The notes: generated by a model not told the origin, from the letters alone. Positions 34,682 to 43,422 are shown, counted from the first letter of the stretch. The stretch is DNA of 64,000 bases from Bradyrhizobium septentrionale (GCF_011516645.4 NZ_CP088285.1:6094501-6158500); one strand, 5' to 3'. Translations and numbers: made by a program.

Positions 34682-37297
34682 GTGCTGACAAATATTGTCG
34701 TCTCCGTTGTTCGAACTTGTACGCGTTTTGCCCTTCCGGTTGTGATTTTCGCTGTGCTGCTGTCGATCGGCGCCGGCTTCTATACGGCCCGCAACTTCTC
34801 GATCAACACCGACATCAACAAGCTGATCTCGCCCGATCTGGATTGGCGCAAGCGCGACAACCAGTTCGAGGAGGCGTTTGATCGCGAGCGGCTGATCCTG
34901 GCCGTGGTCGAGGCGGCGACGCCCGAGCTGACCAGCTCGGCCGCGAAGGCGCTCACCGAGAAGCTGCAAGGCGACAAGAAGAACTTCGAGGCGATCACCG
35001 CGCTCGGCTCCGGCGAGTTCTTCGAGAAGAACGGCTTGCTGTTCCTGCCCACCGAAGAGGTCGGCAAGGTCACGGGACAACTCGGATCGGCCGCGCCGCT
35101 GATCGAGATCATGGCGGGCGACCCCTCGATTCGCGGGCTGACCGGCGCGCTCGAGACCGGCCTTGCCGGTGTCAAGCGCGGACAGGTCAAGCTCGACAAT
35201 GCCGCTCCGCCCTTCAACCTGATTTCCCAGACCGTCGAGACCATCCTCGCCAAGGGCAACGCGACCTTCTCCTGGCGCGAGCTCACCAGCGACACGCCGC
35301 TGACCGATTCGGACAAGCGCGCCTTCATCGAGGTCAAGCCGATCATCGACTATTCGGCGCTGGAGCCGGGCAAGGCCGCAACCGACGCGATCCGGCAGGC
35401 GGCCGCCGATCTGAAATTCCCGACCGAATATCACGCCCGCGTCCGCCTGACCGGACCCGTGCCGATCGCCAACGAGGAATACGCCACCGTGCAGGACGGC
35501 GCGATCACCAACGGCATCGGCACCGTGGTGATCGTGCTGGTCATCCTCTGGCTGGCGCTGCATTCCGGCAAGATCATCTTCGCCGTGTTCGTGAACCTGT
35601 TCATCGGCCTTGCGCTCACCACGGCGGTCGGTCTGATGATGGTCGGATCGCTGAACCTGCTCTCGATTGCCTTCGCGGTCCTGTTCATCGGTCTCGGCGT
35701 CGACTTCGGTATCCAGTTCAGTGTTCGCTACCGCTCCGAGCGCTTCAAGAACGACAATCTCACGCTGGCACTTGAGAACGCAGCGCGCCGCTCGGCGGTG
35801 CCGCTGTCCCTTGCGGCGATGGCGACCGCCGCCGGCTTCCTGTGCTTCCTGCCGACCGACTACAGGGGCATCTCCGAGCTCGGCAAGATCGCCGGCGCCG
35901 GCATGCTGATCGCATTCCTCACCAGCATCACGGTGCTGCCGGCGCTGCTCGATCTGCTCAACCCGCCCGGCGAGAGGGAGCCGGTTGGCTATGCCTTCCT
36001 GGCGCCCCTCGACCATTTCCTTGAAAAGCACCGCATCCCGATCATCGTCGGCACGATCTTGATCTCCGTCGCTGGTCTGCCGCTGCTCCACTGGATGAAG
36101 TTCGACTTCAATCCGATCAACCTGCGCAGTGCGAAGGTGGAATCGATCGCGACCTTCCTCGACCTGCGCAAGGACCCGAACACCGGCGCCAACGCCATCA
36201 ATGTGATGACGCGCTCGGAAGCCGACGCCAAGAAGATCGAGGCCAAGCTCGAGAAGCTGCCGGAAGTGTCGCGCGTGATGTCGCTCGACAGCTTCGTGCC
36301 TGACGACCAGCCGGCCAAGCTGAAGCTGATCGCGCAGGCGGCCAAGACGCTCGGCCCCGCGCTCAACCCCGACTCGGTCGATCCGGCGCCGTCGGATCAG
36401 GAGAATGTCGAGTCGCTGAAGAGCTCGGTCGACAGCCTGCGCAGGACCGCGGGCGATGGCAAGGGGCCGGGTGCGGTTGCCGCGCGCCGGCTCGCCGACG
36501 CCCTGCAGAAGCTTGCCGATTCGAACCAGGCGACCCGCGACAAGGCGCAGGAGATCTTCGTTTCGCCGATGAAGATCGTGTTCGACCAGCTCAAGAACAC
36601 GCTGCAGGCCCAGACCGTCACGCTGCAGAACCTGCCGCCGGAACTGGTCGCGAGCTGGAAGACCAAGGATGGCCTGATGCGTGTCGAGGCGGAGCCGAAG
36701 GGCGATCCGAACGACAACGACAATCTGCGCCGCTTTGCCGACGCTGTGCTCGTTGCCGAGCCGACCGCGATCGGTGGACCGATTTCAATTCTGAAATCTG
36801 GCGATGTCGTCGTGGACGCCTTCATTCACGCCGGCATTCTGGCGCTTGTGGCGATCAGCGTGCTGCTGTGGCTGGCATTGCGCCGTGTCGTCGACGTGCT
36901 GCTGACGCTGGTGCCGCTCCTGGTCGCCGGCATCGTCACGCTGGAGATCTGCGTGCTGATCGGGCTGCCGCTCAACTTCGCCAACATCGTCGCGCTGCCG
37001 CTGCTGCTCGGCGTCGGCGTGGCGTTCAAGATCTACTATGTCACGGCGTGGCGCCAGGGCAGAACGAATCTGCTGCAGTCGAGCCTGACGCGCGCGATCT
37101 TTTTCAGCGCGCTGACCACGGCGACCGCGTTCGGCAGCCTGTGGCTGTCTAGCCATCCCGGCACTGCGAGCATGGGCAAGCTGCTTGCGCTGTCGCTGGT
37201 TACGACGCTGGCTGCGGTGTTGCTGTTCCAGCCCGCGCTGATGGGCAAGCCGCGCGAGGTTGGCAAGGAGGAAGATATAGCCAACGACGTCACCTGA
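34682..37297 (+). CDS. hpnN: HpnN, hopanoid transporter of the RND superfamily
   Basis: GTG 34682 (LTNIVVSVVRTCTRFALP) is chosen because it gives the normal length of 871 residues and directly precedes the first membrane helix. A large periplasmic domain begins TDINKLISPDLDWRKRDNQF, followed by membrane blocks near residues 270-430 and 720-850 with GVDFGIQFSVRYRSERF. A second periplasmic domain lies between them. HpnN moves hopanoids from the inner to the outer membrane. It is placed between ispH and hpnO and has its own EcfG-type promoter. The start is supported more by homology than by a strong ribosome binding site. Confidence 0.93.
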   Translation: MLTNIVVSVVRTCTRFALPVVIFAVLLSIGAGFYTARNFSINTDINKLISPDLDWRKRDNQFEEAFDRERLILAVVEAATPELTSSAAKALTEKLQGDKKNFEAITALGSGEFFEKNGLLFLPTEEVGKVTGQLGSAAPLIEIMAGDPSIRGLTGALETGLAGVKRGQVKLDNAAPPFNLISQTVETILAKGNATFSWRELTSDTPLTDSDKRAFIEVKPIIDYSALEPGKAATDAIRQAAADLKFPTEYHARVRLTGPVPIANEEYATVQDGAITNGIGTVVIVLVILWLALHSGKIIFAVFVNLFIGLALTTAVGLMMVGSLNLLSIAFAVLFIGLGVDFGIQFSVRYRSERFKNDNLTLALENAARRSAVPLSLAAMATAAGFLCFLPTDYRGISELGKIAGAGMLIAFLTSITVLPALLDLLNPPGEREPVGYAFLAPLDHFLEKHRIPIIVGTILISVAGLPLLHWMKFDFNPINLRSAKVESIATFLDLRKDPNTGANAINVMTRSEADAKKIEAKLEKLPEVSRVMSLDSFVPDDQPAKLKLIAQAAKTLGPALNPDSVDPAPSDQENVESLKSSVDSLRRTAGDGKGPGAVAARRLADALQKLADSNQATRDKAQEIFVSPMKIVFDQLKNTLQAQTVTLQNLPPELVASWKTKDGLMRVEAEPKGDPNDNDNLRRFADAVLVAEPTAIGGPISILKSGDVVVDAFIHAGILALVAISVLLWLALRRVVDVLLTLVPLLVAGIVTLEICVLIGLPLNFANIVALPLLLGVGVAFKIYYVTAWRQGRTNLLQSSLTRAIFFSALTTATAFGSLWLSSHPGTASMGKLLALSLVTTLAAVLLFQPALMGKPREVGKEEDIANDVT

Positions 37298-37343
37298 CGT
37301 CTTCGGCGCCTGACGCCCTGGCGGCCTGCGATTTTAGAGTTGA

Positions 37344-37366
37344 GCGCGCCAGTGATGCTGGCGCGC
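37344..37366. terminator. Hairpin after hpnN
   Basis: A perfect 9-bp stem (GCGCGCCAG and CTGGCGCGC) with a five-base loop lies 46 bp after the hpnN stop, between convergent genes. There is no T-run, so its strength as a terminator is unclear. Confidence 0.45.
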
Positions 37367-37405
37367 GCGGCTTCTCCGCTTGACGGTGCGGTCAGCGCGC
37401 CGCCG

Positions 37406-38053
37406 CTAACGCGTCGGCTTTGCGATGTCCGGGAGCAGGCAGATATCGCCCACGAGATCGGCCGACGCATTGGCGTTGGCTGGCGGGTTGACCGCCTGCT
37501 TTTGAGCCGGCGGCTTGGTAGCTGGCGCCACTGCGCCGGTGGTTTTCGGAGTCTGCGGTGCTGCCGTTTTGGGCAGGGCGCCCTTCGCAGCAGGGTTGCC
37601 GGCGACGCTCAGGGGGATCGGCGGACTGACGCGGGTCCAGGTCTCGCCGCCGCACAGGAAGCCGAGCACGCAGCCCTGGATCTCGAGTTGATCGGTGCCG
37701 ACGGGCTTGATGGTCGAGCTGTAGAGCTGGCCGTCCTTCGCGTTGTAGACTTGGCCTTCCCACGCATCTGCGCCGGCCTTCTTCTTCATGTCGATCAGGA
37801 TCGGCATGCCGAGCGTCGGCCGGCTCTGCTTCGCAGCATCAGGGTTGTTCTTATCCTTGCCGCCGGGGGTTTTTTCCCAGGACACCGCACCCCACATGCT
37901 GCCATTACACTGGGCGACGCGGATGGTGGCGACACCGTCTGCGACCTTCCAGTCGCCCGTGGGGTCCGCAGCGAATGCCGGTGATAATACGGTGGCCAAA
38001 AATAAACCTGAAAAGGCTATTGTACGCGCGAAAGTTCTTGGGCAGTGCAACAT
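37406..38053 (-). CDS. Secreted DUF2147 protein
   Basis: A 215-residue protein with a signal peptide (TIAFSGLFLATVLSPAFAA). A DUF2147 domain follows (about 27-135) with GDWKVADGVATIRVAQC, GSMWGAVSW, DAWEGQVYNAKDGQLYSS and LEIQGCVLGFLCGGETWTRV. The C-terminal 70 residues are Pro/Ala/Lys-rich and probably disordered. DUF2147 proteins are small beta-barrel periplasmic proteins of unknown role. It lies between hpnN and hpnO on the opposite strand, divergent from hpnO, and an envelope role is only suggested by this context. Confidence 0.85.
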   Translation of the reverse strand: MLHCPRTFARTIAFSGLFLATVLSPAFAADPTGDWKVADGVATIRVAQCNGSMWGAVSWEKTPGGKDKNNPDAAKQSRPTLGMPILIDMKKKAGADAWEGQVYNAKDGQLYSSTIKPVGTDQLEIQGCVLGFLCGGETWTRVSPPIPLSVAGNPAAKGALPKTAAPQTPKTTGAVAPATKPPAQKQAVNPPANANASADLVGDICLLPDIAKPTR

Positions 38054-38155
38054 GGTCCAAACCTGTGCTTAACTTGATGATCCGAGCAGGGGTCAAAACG
38101 CCGCTCTTGGGCGTTTTAAGTTGACGAGATGGCCATCAACCGACGTATGTAACGA

Positions 38156-39547
38156 ATGGTAAGTTCCAATTTAGACGTTTCCGAGATTTTTGTGGAGCGG
38201 GAGGGGCAGCGCGGTGCCATGCACACGCGTCACCTCAACGAGCAGCTCGTTCGCGTCCTCAAGACCATCGGCTACGACGTCGGCTTCAAGAAGGGGCAAG
38301 GCCAATACCTCTTCGATCGTCAGGGGGCTCGTTACCTCGATCTACTGAGCGGATTTGGCGTTTTTGCGATCGGCCGTAATCATCCGGACCTGCGCAAGGC
38401 GCTGAAGAGCGTGCTCGACGCCGATCTGCCGAATCTGGTGCAGCTCGACGTCTCCACGCTCGCCGGCGTGCTCGCGGAACGGCTTCTGGAACACGTTCCA
38501 TATTTGGACAAGGTGTTTTTCGCTAATTCCGGCGCCGAAACCGTCGAAGCCGCGATCAAGTTCGCGCGCGGCGCCACCGGCCGTCCCGGCATCGTCTATT
38601 GCGGGCACTCGTTTCACGGCCTGTCCTACGGCGCGCTCTCGCTGACCGATGATTCGAATTTCCGCAGCGGCTTCGAGCCGCTGCTGCCGGGCTGCACCCC
38701 GATACCCTACAACGATCTCGAGGCGCTGGAGAAAGCGCTGTCGTCGCGCCAGGTCGGCGCGTTCATCGTCGAGCCGATCCAGGGCAAGGGCGTCAATATG
38801 CCCACCGACGAGTTCCTGCCCGGCGCGCTGGCGCTATGCCGCAAATACGGCACGCTGTTCATCGCCGACGAGATCCAGACCGGCATCGGCCGCACCGGAA
38901 AGTTCCTCGCAGTCGAGCACTGGGGCATCGAGCCCGACATGGTGCTGCTGGCGAAGGCGCTGTCCGGTGGTCACGTGCCGATCGGCGCGCTGCTGACGCG
39001 CAAGAGCATCTTCGACAAGATCTTCAACCAGATGGACCGCGCGGTCGTGCACGGTTCGACCTTCGCCAAGAACGATCTGGCGATGGCCGCCGGCATCGCC
39101 ACGCTCGACGTCATCAAGGCCGAGAAGCTCGTCGAGAACGCCGCCAAGCGCGGCGCCGAGCTCCGCCTTGCGCTGACCCGCATGGTGCCGGGCTATGAAT
39201 TGATGAAGGAAGTCCGCGGCAAGGGTCTGATGATCGGCGTCGAGTTCGGTCCGCCGAAATCGCTGCGCCTGAAGGCATCGTGGAACCTGCTGGAGACCGC
39301 CAACAAGGGACTGTTCTGCCAGCTCATCACGGTGCCGCTGTTCAAGGATCACAAGATCCTGACCCAGGTCGCCGGCCATGGCCTCCACACCATCAAGCTG
39401 CTGCCGCCGCTCGTCATCACCGAACAGGACTGCGCCTGGATCGAGAAGTCGTTCGACGAGGTGATCGCCGGCAGCCACAAGGTGCCGGGCGCGATCTGGT
39501 CGCTCGGCAAGACGCTGGTCGACAACGCGGTGCGCAAGTCGGCGTAA
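38156..39547 (+). CDS. hpnO: HpnO, hopanoid aminotransferase (PLP, class III)
   Basis: A 463-residue class III (ornithine/acetylornithine type) aminotransferase. Visible are FFANSGAETVEAAIKFAR, YCGHSFHGLSYGALSL, FIADEIQTGIGRTGK with the PLP-phosphate region, and the Schiff-base Lys in LLAKALSGGHVPIGA. In R. palustris HpnO makes aminobacteriohopanetriol from the ribosylhopane-derived aldehyde. The placement next to hpnN and hpnH supports HpnO over a general acetylornithine aminotransferase. The ATG at 38156 lacks a strong ribosome binding site; an internal ATG at 38219 (MHTRHLNEQL) is an alternative. Confidence 0.87.
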   Translation: MVSSNLDVSEIFVEREGQRGAMHTRHLNEQLVRVLKTIGYDVGFKKGQGQYLFDRQGARYLDLLSGFGVFAIGRNHPDLRKALKSVLDADLPNLVQLDVSTLAGVLAERLLEHVPYLDKVFFANSGAETVEAAIKFARGATGRPGIVYCGHSFHGLSYGALSLTDDSNFRSGFEPLLPGCTPIPYNDLEALEKALSSRQVGAFIVEPIQGKGVNMPTDEFLPGALALCRKYGTLFIADEIQTGIGRTGKFLAVEHWGIEPDMVLLAKALSGGHVPIGALLTRKSIFDKIFNQMDRAVVHGSTFAKNDLAMAAGIATLDVIKAEKLVENAAKRGAELRLALTRMVPGYELMKEVRGKGLMIGVEFGPPKSLRLKASWNLLETANKGLFCQLITVPLFKDHKILTQVAGHGLHTIKLLPPLVITEQDCAWIEKSFDEVIAGSHKVPGAIWSLGKTLVDNAVRKSA

Positions 39548-39555
39548 GCTCAAAT

Positions 39556-39644
39556 CTGTAGCCCAGATGCAGCGAAGCGAAATCCGGGGTTCTCACAGCG
39601 GTAAGACCGTTCCCGGATTGCGCTGCGCTCCATCCGGGCTACAG
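39556..39644. repeat. Long imperfect palindrome (dispersed Bradyrhizobium-type repeat) between convergent genes
   Basis: The left arm starting CTGTAGCCC and the reverse complement of the right arm match at 29 of 33 positions, enclosing about 23 bases. It sits exactly between the convergent hpnO and anti-sigma genes and would fold into a long hairpin on either strand, so it may serve as a two-way terminator. Confidence 0.75.
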
Positions 39645-39651
39645 ATCGAAT

Positions 39652-40422
39652 TCATCCCTCCTTGTTCGCGCGCATCGCGCTCTCGAACTTGTCGCCGAAT
39701 TCGGTCAGCTCGTCGGCGCCGAGGTCGCTGACCGCCCAGTAGTTCAGGCCGCGGTCGCTCCAGCGGCGGATGTTGAAGCCTTGCAAGGTCGAGATCTTCG
39801 CCGGGTGCCGCTCGGTGTTCGCCGTCTGCGCCACGAACAGGTTGATGACGTGCTGGCGCCGCTTGTAGACCACGGCGCCGATCTCGCGGGTGTTGACGTA
39901 GTCGAGCCGGCCGCCGATCAGGGTGAAGCCCTGCGCGGTGAGGTCGATCACTGGTGGCGAGACATCGAGCTTGCCGTTGAACCAGGGCTTGACCGTGTGC
40001 TGATCGGTCGAGATCACGTCGGTGAGGTGGCCGGCCTGCAGCGAGCGCAGATGCGCCGACACCACCTCGCTCTCGATGCGCTGCTCGTCGTCATTGCGCA
40101 GCACGACCGCGACAAGGCCGGTCGCGGCCATCGCCGATACCGCGGAGCCGAGCGCGAAGCCGCGCAGCACCGAGCGCCGGCTCGGCGCCGCCTGCACCTG
40201 CGGCAGCGGCAATGCCTTCTCGATCTTGCGGCGCAGCTCGAGCGGCGCCTTGTAGCGCACGTCGCTCTCGGCGATCGCCTGGCGAATCTCCTGATACTCC
40301 TTCATCAGGGCGGCGCAATGCGCGCAACCCTCGATATGGGCTTCCACTTCGCGTGCATGGCCGGCGTCGAGTTCGCCGTCGATCAGCGCGTGGACCAGCA
40401 CTTCGGCTTCCTCGCAGGTCAT
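39652..40422 (-). CDS. Zinc-binding anti-sigma factor with one membrane helix
   Basis: A 256-residue protein. The N-terminus has the zinc anti-sigma motif HxxxCxxC in EAHIEGCAHCAALMKEY (near residues 30-37). A single membrane segment lies near 95-115 (RGFALGSAVSAMAATGLVAVVL), and the remaining periplasmic part ends in a beta-rich domain. It would hold the ECF sigma factor encoded directly upstream, since the two genes overlap by ATGA. The inducing signal is not visible. The upstream cupredoxin and metallophosphoesterase may be targets or modulators. Confidence 0.9.
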   Translation of the reverse strand: MTCEEAEVLVHALIDGELDAGHAREVEAHIEGCAHCAALMKEYQEIRQAIAESDVRYKAPLELRRKIEKALPLPQVQAAPSRRSVLRGFALGSAVSAMAATGLVAVVLRNDDEQRIESEVVSAHLRSLQAGHLTDVISTDQHTVKPWFNGKLDVSPPVIDLTAQGFTLIGGRLDYVNTREIGAVVYKRRQHVINLFVAQTANTERHPAKISTLQGFNIRRWSDRGLNYWAVSDLGADELTEFGDKFESAMRANKEG

Positions 40423-40976
40423 TTCACTTGCTCCTGTTCCGCAAGCCAGGCCGATCGCAGCATGGCGCGGGCGCGCGCGAGGCGCGACATCACGGTGCCG
40501 ACCGGCACCGCGGCGACATCGGCGATCTCGCGGTATGAAAGATTCTGGATTTCCCTGAGCACGAAGGTCTCGCGGAACGGCTCGGCGAGCGCCGCGACCA
40601 GCTTGCGCACGGTGTCGCCGTCGAAACGGCGCAGCAGCTGCTTTTCCGGCGTCTCCGGGGCTTCGTTCCACAGCGGGGTCTGCTCGCCGCCTTCGGGCAG
40701 CTCCTCGACCGCGGTGGGGGCGGTCTTGCGCCGTGCATATTCGGCGCGGCAGACATTGCGCAGGATCGCGAACAGCCACGGCTTCATGGCAGGTCCCCGG
40801 TAGCTGTCGAAATGCTTGTAGGCGCGCAGATAGCATTCCTGCACCGCATCCTCGGCGTCGGCGGCATCGCGCAGCAGGTAGCGCGCCAGCGTGTAGGCGT
40901 CGTCGAGATACGGCAGCGCTGCCTCGCGGAAGCGCCGCGCCTTCTCGGGATCGTCTTGCGACGCTTTGACAACCAT
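40419..40976 (-). CDS. ECF (extracytoplasmic function) RNA polymerase sigma factor
   Basis: The start at 40976 (MVVKASQDDPEKARRF) gives 185 residues, typical of ECF sigma factors; an upstream in-frame start at 41078 would overlap the cupredoxin gene. Region 2 is seen in LPYLDDAYTLARYLLRDAADAEDAVQ-type text with MKPWLFAILRNVCR. Region 4 has FRETFVLREIQNLSYREIADV and PVGTVMSRLARARAMLRSAW, a standard helix-turn-helix. The pairing with a zinc anti-sigma and the nearby cupredoxin resembles the ECF26-type groups of rhizobia, but that subgroup call is by memory only. It lies 95 bp after the cupredoxin gene. Confidence 0.93.
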   Translation of the reverse strand: MVVKASQDDPEKARRFREAALPYLDDAYTLARYLLRDAADAEDAVQECYLRAYKHFDSYRGPAMKPWLFAILRNVCRAEYARRKTAPTAVEELPEGGEQTPLWNEAPETPEKQLLRRFDGDTVRKLVAALAEPFRETFVLREIQNLSYREIADVAAVPVGTVMSRLARARAMLRSAWLAEQEQVK

Positions 40977-41070
40977 CGTGTCCTGTCCGGCTGGTCGAGA
41001 GACGGCTTGCGCCCGGCCGGGGGCGGAGGGCCACCGGCCAGGCATGGCTGTGATTGTATGGGTGGTCACG

Positions 41071-41394
41071 TTACCCAACCTTGATACTGCCTGTCATGTG
41101 CGGATGCAGCGAACAGAAATACTTGTACTCGCCGGCTTCCGTGAAGGTGAACGAGAAGGTGCCGTCGGTATCCATGGTCTTGGAGCGGAATTTGCCCGCA
41201 CACACCACGGTGTGCGGGATGTCGTCGCGGTTGGTCCAGGTCACGGTGGTGCCGACCTTCACGTCGAGCGGGTTCGGCGTGAACGAAAAGTTGTCGATAT
41301 GGACCGCGGTGTCTTCGGCGCGGGCCGCCGTGACCGGCAGCAGCATGGTCGCGACCACGGCTATACCGAAGTCGCGTCGATTGATCGAACTCAT
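41071..41394 (-). CDS. Cupredoxin (type 1 copper) protein
   Basis: A 107-residue exported protein. The N-terminus SSINRRDFGIAVVATMLLP has a twin-Arg-like RR followed by a hydrophobic stretch cleaved near ARA. The mature cupredoxin domain has the copper ligands His in DDIPHTVV and Cys, His and Met in YFCSLHPHMTG, as in plastocyanin or pseudoazurin. It should carry electrons in the periplasm. It lies 12 bp after the metallophosphoesterase gene and ahead of the sigma gene, all on one strand. Confidence 0.92.
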   Translation of the reverse strand: MSSINRRDFGIAVVATMLLPVTAARAEDTAVHIDNFSFTPNPLDVKVGTTVTWTNRDDIPHTVVCAGKFRSKTMDTDGTFSFTFTEAGEYKYFCSLHPHMTGSIKVG

Positions 41395-41406
41395 CGCTCT
41401 CTTCCC

Positions 41407-42366
41407 TCAACCCTGCAGCGGCGTGTCGATGATCGCCAGCGGCTGGCTGTTCTGCTTGAAGTTGATGCTGGCGACACCGAGCATGCTGCGCAGCTTGGCA
41501 TCCTCGACCTTCATCGGGCCGGGCGAGGGCGCGGAACCGGGCGCCGGCTGCGGGAAGGCGGTCGAACGCGCGGTGTGGAAGGTGACGTTGCCCTCGACCT
41601 TCTGCATCACCTGGTGGATGTGGCCGTTGAGCACGGTGACCGAGCCGAAGCCCTTGACGTATTCGAGCGCGCGGGCGCCATCCTCGGTGCCCCAGCCCCA
41701 TTGCGGATAGACCGTCCACAGCGGGATGTGGGCGAACAGCACGATCGGCGTCGACTTCGAGCGGCCCTTGAGGTCGTTCTCCAGCCATTCCAGCTGCTCG
41801 TTGCCGAGATTGCCGAGGCCGCCGCCCTTGAGGTCGACGACGTTGACGAGGCCGATGAAATGCACGCCGCCGGCGTCGAACGAATAGTAGCCCGGACCCT
41901 TGGTGCCGCGGCCGTAGCGCTCCTTGTAGAGCTTGATCTCCTCGTCGATGAAGTCGTGCTCGCCCGGCACGTAATGCACGTCGAGCTTGGCCTGCGAGAT
42001 GATGCGATCGGCGTCATCGAATTCGGACGCCTTCGACAGATGCGTGATGTCGCCGGTGTGGATCATGAAGGACGGCTTGACCGGCATCGCGCGGACCTTG
42101 TTGATGGCCTCTTCCAAGGTGCCGATCGCGTTCGGGTTGGCCGGCTTGTCGAAGCCGACATGGCTGTCGCTGATCTGCATGAAGGTCATGCCGGTCGCAG
42201 CCTCCGCGGCCTGTGCCGAGCCGACGATGCCGAGCGAATGCGGCACGCCGCCGGTGACAGTCCACAGCACGCCGGTGCCGGCCCAGGTCATGCATTCCAG
42301 CACCTTGCGTCGGCTGACGCCCTTTTCCTCATCGTGGTGATCGTGATCGTGATCGTGTCCGCTCAT
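41407..42366 (-). CDS. Tat-exported metallophosphoesterase with His-rich N-terminus
   Basis: ATG 42366 gives 319 residues. The N-terminus GHDHDHDHHDEEKG is a metal-binding-like His/Asp run, followed by SRRKVLECM and a hydrophobic stretch, a twin-Arg signal. The calcineurin-like domain has metal ligands in DSHVGFD, HTGDITHL, GEHD (the usual GNHD with Glu in place of Asn), HIPLW and NGHIHQVM. Such enzymes hydrolyse phosphoesters with two metal ions. The substrate is unknown. It heads a run of four same-strand genes (phosphoesterase, cupredoxin, ECF sigma, anti-sigma). Confidence 0.88.
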   Translation of the reverse strand: MSGHDHDHDHHDEEKGVSRRKVLECMTWAGTGVLWTVTGGVPHSLGIVGSAQAAEAATGMTFMQISDSHVGFDKPANPNAIGTLEEAINKVRAMPVKPSFMIHTGDITHLSKASEFDDADRIISQAKLDVHYVPGEHDFIDEEIKLYKERYGRGTKGPGYYSFDAGGVHFIGLVNVVDLKGGGLGNLGNEQLEWLENDLKGRSKSTPIVLFAHIPLWTVYPQWGWGTEDGARALEYVKGFGSVTVLNGHIHQVMQKVEGNVTFHTARSTAFPQPAPGSAPSPGPMKVEDAKLRSMLGVASINFKQNSQPLAIIDTPLQG

Positions 42367-42429
42367 GACATTGTCTCCCGTGGGCCCCAGGGATTGGGTT
42401 TCCGGGTAGGTGATCAGCGGTGCCGGGGC

Positions 42430-42438
42430 TTTATTCCC
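42430..42438 (-). promoter_or_regulatory. Possible ECF -35 element before the metallophosphoesterase gene
   Basis: On the minus strand GGGAATAAA lies 64 bp upstream of the metallophosphoesterase start. Purine-rich GGAAT-type -35 elements are used by some ECF sigma factors, so this could be the autoregulated promoter of the cluster. A matching -10 was not recognised, so it stays a weak candidate. Confidence 0.25.
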
Positions 42439-42582
42439 GGGGCTGCGGCGGTGCGTCGGGACGCGATGACGATTTCGTGAGGGCCCGCGCGACAGGTGGA
42501 CGCAAGGGCAAGATGCGTCATTGCCGCTCAACGGCTTGCGGCGTTATCGACCCATCAAACCACTGATCGGCCGGAGGAAATC

Positions 42583-42990
42583 ATGGGCGACGTAACCGGC
42601 GGCTGTCACTGCGGCGCGATTCGTTATGAGGTGATCGGGGAACCGATCGTCCATGCGCTGTGTCATTGCAGCGATTGCCGGCGCCATGCCGGCGCGCCGA
42701 TGGTCGGTTGGGTGATGGTCGCCGAGGACATGGTCAAGCTGACCAAGGGGCAGCCCAGGATCTACCGGTCCTCGGAGCACGGCCGGCGGCACTTCTGCGC
42801 GGATTGCGGCACCGGGCTTTTCTACACCAATGGCAATCTGTTGCCCGGGTTCATCGACATTCAGAGCGGCACCTATGACGACCCCGGCGCGGTGCCGGCC
42901 GTCGTGCATATCCAGGTCGCCGAGCGGCTGCGCTGGATGGAAAATGCGCATGAGCTGCCGACCTTCGACCGTTTTCCGCCGCCGGCATGA
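42583..42990 (+). CDS. GFA family (glutathione-dependent formaldehyde-activating enzyme-like) zinc protein
   Basis: The ATG at 42583 follows GGAGGAA and gives 135 residues. The conserved zinc ligands are GGCHCGAIRYEV, CHCSDCRRHAGAP and FCADCGTGLFY. The fold is the Mss4-like GFA/CENP-V domain. Members of this family bind glutathione adducts or other small thiols; most have no proven substrate. The gene stands alone, divergent from the metallophosphoesterase gene. Confidence 0.9.
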   Translation: MGDVTGGCHCGAIRYEVIGEPIVHALCHCSDCRRHAGAPMVGWVMVAEDMVKLTKGQPRIYRSSEHGRRHFCADCGTGLFYTNGNLLPGFIDIQSGTYDDPGAVPAVVHIQVAERLRWMENAHELPTFDRFPPPA

Positions 42991-43014
42991 CCGGCGACCG
43001 GCGATGATGCGCGT

Positions 43015-43059
43015 CGCAACATGGAAACGTTGCGCAACATAGATGAACAGCCGCAACAA
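43015..43059. promoter_or_regulatory. Three direct repeats CGCAACA upstream of the His-rich gene
   Basis: CGCAACAT at 43015-43022 and 43033-43040 and CGCAACAA at 43052-43059 are spaced 18 and 19 bases apart, about two helical turns. They lie 80-125 bp upstream of the His-rich start. The first also forms a hexamer dyad with GTTGCG at 43029. A regulator-binding array is possible. Confidence 0.3.
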
Positions 43060-43140
43060 AGCTGTCTTGCAGCCGTCAGCATAATGTCAGCGCTCCTGCA
43101 TAAGAATGGCGGACTTCATTCGCCACACCGGGAGATCACC

Positions 43141-43356
43141 ATGAGCGACCACGCAGGCGTTGAGCATCACCACAAGGCAGCTGAGCATCACGAGCACGCG
43201 GCACGTCATCACCGCGAAGCCGCCAAGCACCACGAAGCCGGCGACCATCACAAGGCGGCGCATCACGCCCACACCGCCCACGGTCACGCCAGCCATGCCC
43301 AGCATCACCACACCGAGGCGAGCCGGCATCACGCCGAGCACCACGGCAAGCACTAA
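43141..43356 (+). CDS. Small histidine-rich protein
   Basis: A 71-residue protein made almost only of His, Ala, Lys, Glu and Gly, with repeated HHEHA, KHHEAGDHH and HHAHTAHGHASHAQHHH units; about 27 residues are His. It has no signal peptide or membrane helix. It should bind nickel, cobalt, zinc or copper, like Hpn-type storage peptides. The start at 43141 follows GGGAG. A terminator follows at 43388, so it is a single-gene transcript. The function is inferred from composition only. Confidence 0.7.
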   Translation: MSDHAGVEHHHKAAEHHEHAARHHREAAKHHEAGDHHKAAHHAHTAHGHASHAQHHHTEASRHHAEHHGKH

Positions 43357-43387
43357 CAATCATTCCAGTACTGCGTGCGTGGCTTCC

Positions 43388-43422
43388 GCCGTCCCCGCCA
43401 GGGGACGGCGCTTTTCTTTTTG
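43388..43422 (+). terminator. Rho-independent terminator after the His-rich gene
   Basis: A perfect 9-bp stem, GCCGTCCCC and GGGGACGGC, with a four-base loop is followed by GCTTTTCTTTTT. The hydrolase gene on the other strand ends immediately after it. Confidence 0.9.

Noticed and set aside
38121-38151. Possible sigma-70 promoter (TTGACG ... TATGTA) before hpnO
   Set aside because: The spacer is 19 bases and the -10 would lie almost at the start codon, so it is not convincing.
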